Shown here in pieces: positions 40,926 through 48,309 of a stretch of DNA of 48,309 nt (its first letter is position 1; each line of letters opens with the position of its first letter). Below the pieces are notes generated by a model, which was not told the origin of the DNA, ran no database searches, and saw only the letters and a list, made by a program, of their open reading frames with translations. The translations under genes were made by a program, and so were the position numbers. Origin of the DNA: Hyphochytrium catenoides (Eukaryota; Sar; Hyphochytriomycetes; Hyphochytriales; Hyphochytriaceae); contig FLMG01001674.1 in assembly GCA_900088475.1 (NCBI GenBank), positions 39,121 to 87,429 of the forward strand. Reading direction: 5' to 3'.

Positions 40926-43463
40926 TAAAGAGGAAGAGAGATATGAAATATGCACTACTCGAACGAAGAGAAACAAGAGAGACAAGTAGTAGGACAGAAG
41001 ACAGGGAGGAGAAAGAAGGGAAGAAGCAAGAGGGAGCTCACCCGGCCACTAAGGGCGGCCGGGGAAGATCCTCAGATAGAGGCGGCGGGTGTGGCGGCGG
41101 GAATACCGACGGAGAAGAAGCGGCGGAATCCTCGTCCTCACCAATAATGCGCGAGAGAAAAATCCTTGATTCTCCTCTGATGGAGGGGTGACAGCAGGTG
41201 GAGAATTTAAAGCAGCAGGGGCAGTGGTAACATGGTGAGAAAAAAGAAGAGACGAAGGAGAAGACAAAGAAGAAGAGGGAGCAGAAGAAGAGTGAAAAGC
41301 AGCAAGAAAGGGCGCAGAAGGAGTCAACCTTAATAGGATCATTCGAGCGGCTTCCTCATGTAGCGCTCAACAGCGACAGTACGGTTAGCCTGACAGCACA
41401 AATTGTGTTGACAAAGGTCGCAACCGTGGCTGAGCCCCCACCAAAGGACTCCCAAACTAGAGGGAGGAAGTCGATCTGATGGGCCTGGCAAGCGGCCAGG
41501 TATCTATGGCGTTTACGGTCCTCAACCACGGCCATCTGATATCCTGACCGCTCCGCCGCATATCGAAGGGAGTTTTGTTGCAGCGGATGGGTAACAGAGA
41601 TATCGAAGGCGGTGACTGGGAAGCGGTTGCCATAGCCAGGAATCGCTAGATCACCAGGGCGGGAGGAGGGAGATCGAGACAGCAAGTGGAGGGGCTCACG
41701 AGAACAACGGAATCCAGCTTCCGACACCGCAGTGCACAGGAGAGAAAGTACTCGATTATGACGGCGGGAGGCGCCCCCACCAGTACGGCAGACCATTGCA
41801 TGGTCACCATAGACATCCATTTCAGGCTTCCTGCAGCTTTCGCAAACAGACGGGGCCTAAAGAAAGGGGGGACCAAGAAAACGGCGAGGCATTGCCCGAA
41901 ATAGAACAGGTAATTGAGCCTTATGCAGCAGCGCGCCACAGGGAGGAGCGGCAAGAAGGGCCCCCGCATGTGGGAGCGAAACAGAACGAAGACGGGCCTA
42001 TAAAGAAGGAGAAGGAAGAGAAAGAAGACGGAGGTGAGCGCGCTTCCAAAGAAGGGAGCAGGACTTATGCTGTAATTCCTTGACACCAGCAAGCTGGAGG
42101 AAGCCGTGGCGCTCCTCTGACTCCTCCGGCAACCCTAAGTCATGATAGAGGGAACGAAGAGAGCCTCAACCGCCGCAGGTGGGTTGGCAAGTTGATGAGG
42201 AGGCAAACCCAATAATGCCGACACAAGTTCATAAGAAAGCGCAAGGGAACTTAGATAAGCAGGACGAGAGATAACAGGAAGAAGACCCAGACCACCAAGC
42301 CTGATCGGAAGAGAAGCCTGCTCCCATGCAGAATCGGGAATGGGAACCGAGGAGTCCCAAACCAGGAGACGACCTAAAAACTGTCTAGAGCGCAGGTCAA
42401 AATCAGGCAATTGACAAGCCAGAAGAACCGGGGCACAAGTGCGGACGAGGTGGTTGATCTTTACTACGCTCAGGCAGCCTCTAAAGATGGCAAGACGAAC
42501 TTGGAGGTCTTCAACTGATCAAGAAGAGAATCAATAGAAAGGAGGCGAGCTAAGAGGGAAGACAAGAAGGAAGAAACTAAGGCTGGGGAGCCGATAGGAG
42601 CCCCAAGGAGCACTACTCCAGACGGAGAGACACGTTTAATAGCCGGAGGAAAGTCTTCTAAAGCCGAGGTTCGGGAAGGCACATTTCCCAAGGTTCAAAG
42701 AGAGACCAAGGGAAGGGGAGAGATCGTTGATGAGCTTAAGGGCCTGAAGAACAGAAGCATGGCGTATTATTAAGGTGCCATCATCAAGATACCAAGTATG
42801 CAAGAGGAGGTCAGGAGCTACCTCCCGCAATTTGGTAACCAAGGGCTGCAGAGCGAGAGAGAACAGAAGAGCACCCAAAGGATCACCCTGCTGGACCCCG
42901 GAGGAGCTAGAGAGACGGAAGGGGCCATGAAAAACATGGGACGACTGGCCGTAACAGAACCTCACCCAGGGATAGAGAGAAGGGAAGTGGAGGCGGACCT
43001 GACCCAGAAGAACCGATCTACTGACACAATTGAAGTCATTAGAGAAGTCCACCTTGAGCATAACGATATCTCGATCGTTATGTCATCCACCACTCGTCTC
43101 ACCGCATGAACAACGGCCTCCGATCCCGCACGCAAAGCCACCCCAATTTGGACAGGAGAGAGATAATCACTGACATCGGTCTGTACCTTGGCATAGCAGC
43201 ACTTGGCAGTCAACCGCCGAAAAGTCTCGCCAACGGCTATAGGTCTTACACCTCCCGTGTCCTTCCGGAGTCCATAGAGAGGGGCACTGGCTAAGAACGG
43301 GGCCACTTCCTGGAGAGCACGACCTGAAACCAAGAACTCAACAAAAGAGGCGTACTGGAGAGAAAAGCCTTCTGGACCTCTGGAGAAGGACAGTTAAGAA
43401 GGTCTTTCAAGTGCTGAGGACGTAGCCGAGAGGCACCACCTGCGGACTTTCTTCGGTTCATGT
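40879..43463 (-). mobile_element. Non-LTR retrotransposon copy A, RT region to 3' end, broken
   Basis: A 5'-truncated element with several frameshifts. From the 5' side it shows a pre-RT block (LRKDTGGVRPIAVGE, then QIGVALRAGSEAVVHAVR), RT motifs KVDFSNDFN, GVQQGDPLG and YLDDG (near 42785-42796), a thumb block (SLPIRLGGLGLLP), and a C-terminal domain beginning MDVYGDHAMVC...GGG...RHN. That last domain has the spacing of the Cys/His finger and adjacent EP...RPGD...FDISVT pattern found beside restriction-like endonucleases of some non-LTR elements. It ends in the conserved 3'-terminal sequence at 40879-40925. Its C-terminus diverges from copies B and C, so it is a different subfamily. Inactive because of frameshifts. 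Confidence 0.85.
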
Positions 43464-43511
43464 GGCCTTTATTACTAGAAAAGATTAAGGAGAGACTAGT
43501 AGACTACTGTT
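43464..43511 (-). repeat. Conserved retrotransposon 3' terminus (copy B)
   Basis: Second minus-strand copy of the terminal sequence described at 40879-40925. Together they delimit copy A exactly at both sides. Confidence 0.75.
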
Positions 43512-45412
43512 TCTTGAATATAACATCTCTTATGAAGAACTACTACTATGGCTACTAACAGACTAATTCTAGAAGAAGAAGAAGTGAAGAAGAAGAGGCA
43601 GAAGAAGAAGAGAAGAAAAGCTAAGAAGCCATAGGCTCTTCCATCATCTCAGCTCGAAACTGCTCCCTGCTCATCATCAGTAAAAGAAGAATCATAGTTG
43701 ATTTCCTCAGTAATGATGAGCGGAGACGAAGGAGAAGGAAGAGGTGAACCATCAGCAACCAGGTCATCATCAGCAATCATGTCATCACCAGCAATCATGT
43801 CAGATCATCACCGTCGAACTCAGCGTCGCGAGACAAGCAAGAGAAGAGTCCAGCTGTTCAGGAGGAATGCGCTTCAAGATTTGAAGTGCATTTTCTTCGT
43901 GAATGGCCAAACACACTCGCGTATGAAGGCGTAGGCCCATAGCTAAGCGAGACCAAGGACCAAAATGCCGAGAACCATCAAGAGCGGAGCGGTCACATTG
44001 AAGCTTCACCAGGTGTTCCACACAATCAATGACGCCTTGCATAGCTCCCCCAAACGACTCCCAGACGAGCGGAATAAACTGCAGCCCTACAGGTTACAAG
44101 GAACCTCATACTTCTTTAGCTTCACTTTCTCAGACAAACGGCCTCTATAGCCAGCGTGGACTGCTGCATAGGAAAGGGTTCCAGATTGCAGCGAGTCCGT
44201 GATGGACACATCGAAAGCCGTGTGTTGATAAGAGTCCGAGAAGCCACGAACCAACAGGTCTCCCGATTTCAGATTTGACCCTGCTGGAAGGAGATGACGA
44301 GGTTCACGAGAGACTTTGAGGCCAGAGTCCCGAAAAGCATGAAATAGAAGGTCTTGAAAACGACGATGACGCTGATTAGCACCACCACCGCGGCGACAGA
44401 CGATACCATGATCTCCAAAGACATCCATTGGGCAAGAGCAGGTCTGACAAGAAAGGGAGAGAGAAGACCGCACAAGAGGAATTCCTAAGAAGCGCCACAG
44501 CATGACCCGGAACACCAAAGGGGAGGAAACCCTCAACTGCAGCCAGGGAATAGGAGCAGCCCCCCGGAGAAAAGCCCCGGCATGTGGGAGAGAAGTAGCA
44601 CGTAAGCGAGCCCTTGCGCGCAGATCCTGGTCACCACGAGACAACAGGGCCTTGGCCAAGGCCGACCAAACAAACCGAGACAAGTAGTGCTGAAGTTTAG
44701 TCTCTTCTCGAGAGATGAGACGAGAGAAGGGCACACGCACTTCCACGTCAGTGACTTCAAGCGTATTCCAGAAGCCGTCGAACAAGTCGTCAGCTAACCG
44801 AGGGGAGTAAACCTCGGCGTCCGGCATGCGTAGCGGGTGCTTGATTAACTGGGCCGAGGCACCCAAGGACCCAATGTAAGCAGGAATCGCCAGGCATACG
44901 GCTGGCGCAATTGGAAAGCTCGTAGGCGGAGGTTGAAGCTAGAGCACAGAGAGGTAACTTCAGGAGACGGACAGCCGCGAAGCACGTGGTTAATCTTGGC
45001 AAATCCGAGACAACCGCGAAACAGACAAAGTTGGGTCTGAGGAGAAGACACAAAATTAAGCATCGCATCGACAGCATCCAGACGGGAGAGGACAGAAGAA
45101 GACGCATACGAAGAGACAAAGGGGTCGGAACCAATGGGAACACCTAATAGTTCGACGCCATCCACACCTACTAGGCAGACCGCCGCAGGGAAAAGCGGAA
45201 GACGCACCTGGTCCATACTAGGCCACCATAGTTCGCACTTGCCAAGGTTCAGCCCCAAGCCAATGTATGGGCTACGTTAGTTCTTGAAGAATGGCAAAGG
45301 CCGCGGCGACATCCTCGACTGAGCCGATGAGAGTGCCATCATCAAGATACCATGCATGAAGGTCCAGAGAAGGAACAGACGCAGCAATAATATCAGTGAC
45401 GATGGGATGTAG
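43464..45412 (-). mobile_element. Non-LTR retrotransposon copy B, RT tail to 3' end
   Basis: It begins inside the RT domain (WYLDDGTLIG near 45340) and runs through a thumb block (45258-44790) into a long C-terminal domain (44866-44087). That domain contains CQTCSCPMDVFGDHGIVC, GGGANQRHR, SREPRHLL and SGDLLV...AFDVSIT. It is followed by HEENALQILKRIPPEQLD (about 43920-43850), a GAA-rich tract (43571-43626) and the conserved 3' terminus (43464-43511). Frame breaks occur near 45265 and near 44090. Its 5' edge abuts copy C at about 45412 and its 3' edge abuts the 5' edge of copy A. Confidence 0.85.
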
Positions 45413-46735
45413 AGCTAAAACGAAACCCTTTCCATTTTATATATTCGGAAGGAATGATCGCTACTGCTACTAAGGAAAAAGAAGTAAAAGAAGAAGCAGA
45501 AGAACAGAAGGAGGAGAAGACGAAGAAAGACGAAGGAGGAGGAGAAGAAGAAGAAGACGATGCGAAGACGAAGAAGAGAAGAGCCTTCACCCTCACCATT
45601 AATGTCGGAAAAGGAAGAAGATTCATAGTTGACCTCTTCTGCATTAATGACAGGAGACGGCGGAGGAGAAGAAAAAGAGGGCTTTGCCCCGAGACCATCA
45701 TCAACGTCGCGATCAATCATGCAAGCTAGGGCAGGCTCCAGCTGCTTAACAGAAATACGCTTCAGAATCTGAAGCGCACTCTCCTCATGGATGGCGAAAG
45801 AGATTCTGATAGGGAGAGTCAGAACCTCTGCCAACCGAGACCAATGACCAAGAGGACGGGAAGCCTCAAGAGCGGCACGATCACACTGAAGCTTGACCAG
45901 CTGCTGCACAGAGTCCAGGACATGCGGCATAGCACCACCACAAGACTCCCAATCGAGCGGCACAAACTGTAACCTCACAGCCTGGCAGGGACCCTGATAC
46001 TTTCTCACCTTCGCTTTCTCAGACAAACGGCCTTGATAGCCGGCATGGACTGCTGCATAGGGAAGGTTTCTGGATTGCCGCGAATCCGTGACCGACACAT
46101 CAAAGGCCGAGGATAGGAAGGTGAAAATCCACGAACCAACAAATCCCCAGGCTTCTGATTGGAGCCAGGAAGGAGGTGGCGAGGTTCGCGGGAGACTTTG
46201 AGACCAGAATCCCGAAAAGCATGAAAGAGGAGGTCCTGGACGCGGCAGTGACGTTGATGAGCACCACCGCCACAACGACAGACTGTGCCATGATTGCCAA
46301 AGGCAACCATTGGGCGGCCACAAGACAGGCAAGAAGCTCAAGTGCACATGGATACCTAGAAATCGGCAGAGCATCTCTCGGACCACCTACGAAGAAGAGA
46401 CGTTCAGCTGCAACCAGGGAATAGAGGGCAGCCCGAAGGAAAGCCCCTGCGTGTGGGAGGGAAGTAGCCCGCAAGCGAGCTTGTAAGCGCAAGTCTAGAC
46501 CAGCAGAAGACAGGAGGAACATTGAAAGCCGTCACTCACAAAAAGCGGGACATGTACCGTTGCAGATGTTCCTGAGCCAAAAGATCAGGGAAGGCCTGAC
46601 GCAGCTTCATATCGTGCACGTCGTTGTTGGCGTTCCAAAAGGTAACGAGAAGCTCGGCGGCCAGTGGAGGCGAGCAAGCCTGGACGTCCGGCAAACGGTC
46701 TTTCTCTAAGCTCGAATCCATTCTCTTTCGGAGGA
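45413..46735 (-). mobile_element. Non-LTR retrotransposon copy C, C-terminal domain to 3' region
   Basis: Only the last part of the RT protein remains. It starts with MDSSLEKDRLPDVQACSPPL (46721, in the same position as the PDAEVYSP block of copy B), continues after a frame break with MLCRFLGIHV, the GNHGTVCRCGGGAHQRH finger and AFDVSVTDS, and ends with HEESALQILKRISVKQLEPALACMID. A GAA-rich tract (45474-45600) follows. Copies B and C are close relatives by protein pattern. Several frameshifts are present. The 3' terminal repeat is missing here, so the 3' end was lost where copy B begins. Confidence 0.8.
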
Positions 46736-48238
46736 ACGAACGGGTAGACGGAGCGGAGCAGTGTGGCTTGGCATGAGGAGATAAGAAGTACGGGCTAAAA
46801 GGTAAAGGAAGTAAGAGTTTAAGAACGAACAGGTGCCGGGGTGAGATCTAGATAATAGGCATTTTTTATTTTATAATGAAGATTAGCCATTGAGGAAAGA
46901 GCCACGTAAACTTGTGAGAAGTCGTAGCATGGGATGAAGCGCAGTAAGGAGTAGCAGCAGAGATATGTAAGGTACTTATCAAGAACAGCCATCGTTGTAT
47001 CAAGTGATAGCTCCGTAACGCATGCTTCTTCTGTTCCATGTGGCCCTCGATTTCTTGTCTCTGAAGCCCTGATAATATATCTGGATTACTACTCAACCCA
47101 CAGAAGGTAAGCTTCGTCTTTATTTTCTTGGGGCAGAGCCATCACGTCATGTGAAGGACTTTCAAACCTCCTCAAGATGCGGCTGGAGAGCTAAGAGAGA
47201 TTATTATCGAAGCAGAAGATCGACAGCAGTAGCAGATAGTCGAAACTCGAAGCAGCTAGACGTGAGGAAGAGGCGAAGTGAAGAGCTGAGCCAGCTCTGG
47301 CAGGAAAAGGAGCCCAATAAACTCTGCTGCAAGCCAGCTCTGGCAGGGAAAGGAGCCCAATAAAGTATGCTGCAAGCTGATATTAGGGAGGCCGGAGGAA
47401 AGATCTCTGTCCTCTCGAGGAAGTTGTCGGGCAACGGAATGGCGAGTCGAGACCCCAAGAACAGAGAAGTTAGTGACAAGTGCAGCATGTGGCGTCACCA
47501 AGCGAGGCAACACGAAGAAGAAGAGAGGAAAGATCTTACGCAGAGGGAGAAAGCAGTCGGTCGAGAGCAAGTCGATCTGCAGCACACTGTGACTCATCAA
47601 GCAAGCAAGCAGAACAGTTCTTGTCTTTCTCAGTATTGCCTCTGCTGTCGCCGTGTCTTTCTCCATCAACTTCGTTCTCCGGAGCAGCATGGCCCATGCC
47701 GGGTGTGGTGCTTTGTTTTACCTCAGAATGCTTAGCAGAAGAATTGGACCTATAGGGTACCGAAAGGTGATAGAAGACGACAGCCACATTATCAGCCTCT
47801 TCGCCACCATCTACTCCATTTACTCCAAAATCTATGTAGTCTTCTCTCTCCCTAACGTTACGCCTCCGTTCCTTGAAAGACGGCCAATCTACCGTGAGAA
47901 TGGCGCAGGGTCCTCTCTTCTCTCTTATGAAGGCAACGTCCACGAGTATTTAGTAGCTTTGCTTCTCATCAAAGGAGATATCGTCTTCTCCGTGTTCCAT
48001 CTCTTGATGAGGCACCATCTTGCTCTTCCAACAGCCACAACGAAGAGACACAGGATATTGCCTCCCTTTCTCTTTGTACCCCTTCTTACTTTCCCTAGTT
48101 TCTTGCTACGTGGCCTCTCCCATATTGTCCTTCTCCCTGTCTCGTATAATTTACAGGCAGTGCCGAAGCGGCGATACCTCTTAAGCAGTAGCCGAAAGCG
48201 GACGAACATCTCAGGCAGAGAGGGAAATTAGTGATGGA
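46736..48238. other. Intergenic stretch at the right end, no supported gene
   Basis: Contains the 43-bp tandem repeat described separately. Frames on both strands at 47256-48231 overlap one another and show no domain I know; the 192-codon plus-strand frame (47653-48231) has no recognisable content. Confidence 0.45.
47291..47376. repeat. 43-bp tandem duplication
   Basis: Two consecutive units (47291-47333 and 47334-47376), each beginning ccagctctggcagg and holding gagcccaataaa; about four substitutions separate them. Each unit carries an AATAAA hexamer, which could act as a polyadenylation signal on the plus strand, but no gene end is evident here. Confidence 0.85.
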
Positions 48239-48264
48239 CTCTCTCTCTCTCTCTCTCTCTCTCT
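48239..48264. repeat. CT microsatellite near the right edge
   Basis: A pure CT run of about 26 bp. Confidence 0.9.
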
Positions 48265-48309
48265 GTTATATGTATATCTCCTCAGACGGCTGCTAACCAC
48301 CGGGTTGCG

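Noticed and set aside
47653-48231. A 192-codon plus-strand frame at the right end
   Set aside because: No recognisable domain, and it overlaps long frames on the opposite strand.
1-48309. CRISPR arrays, bacterial operons or ribosome-binding sites
   Set aside because: The window is eukaryotic; no regularly spaced direct repeats of that kind are present.
1-48309. tRNA or rRNA genes
   Set aside because: I saw no convincing B-box (GGTTCRANNCC-like) with a matching cloverleaf and no rRNA core motif; a covariance-model search would be needed to exclude them fully.

Overview
The window is eukaryotic nuclear DNA and probably fungal. The main evidence is a multi-exon group III (Nik1/Os-1 type) hybrid histidine kinase with tandem HAMP repeats, which is a hallmark fungal osmosensor. 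Two seven-helix receptors fused to RGS domains, short GTAAG/YAG introns, a chromodomain-bearing Ty3/gypsy remnant and a CCCTAA (TTAGGG-type) tract agree with this. I cannot name the species; the unfamiliar gene family and the retrotransposon load would fit an early-diverging lineage, but that is inference.

Layout. 1-2165: microsatellite, an interstitial telomere-like tract inside a 34-bp inverted repeat, and decayed 3' ends of a non-LTR retrotransposon. 2593-9726: three single-exon paralogs of an unrecognised multi-pass membrane protein (strands -, +, -), with long CT and GA tracts in inverted orientation between the first two. 9727-14560: mostly non-coding, holding a collapsed chromovirus (LTR, chromodomain, LTR) at about 12510-13500. 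14561-15520: an intronless zinc-type alcohol dehydrogenase-like reductase. 16119-23157 (-): the histidine kinase, rebuilt here as 20 exons encoding 1601 residues. 27806-29326 (-): a fourth copy of the membrane-protein family. 33288-35020 (+) and 36293-38734 (-): two convergent 7TM-RGS receptors, three exons each. 40879-46735 (-): three abutting non-LTR retrotransposon copies. The remainder is low-complexity intergenic DNA.

How the genes may work together. The kinase and the two 7TM-RGS proteins are signalling proteins: HOG-type osmotic or stress phosphorelay, and G-alpha attenuation. The four membrane paralogs have no assigned role; proximity to signalling genes is only suggestive. That family, present in four copies within 27 kb and keeping a near-invariant core while its linkers diverge, is the best candidate for something undescribed. 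The second notable structure is the kinase's HAMP array: five units of exactly 92 residues, most split by an intron at the same place, two of them almost identical.
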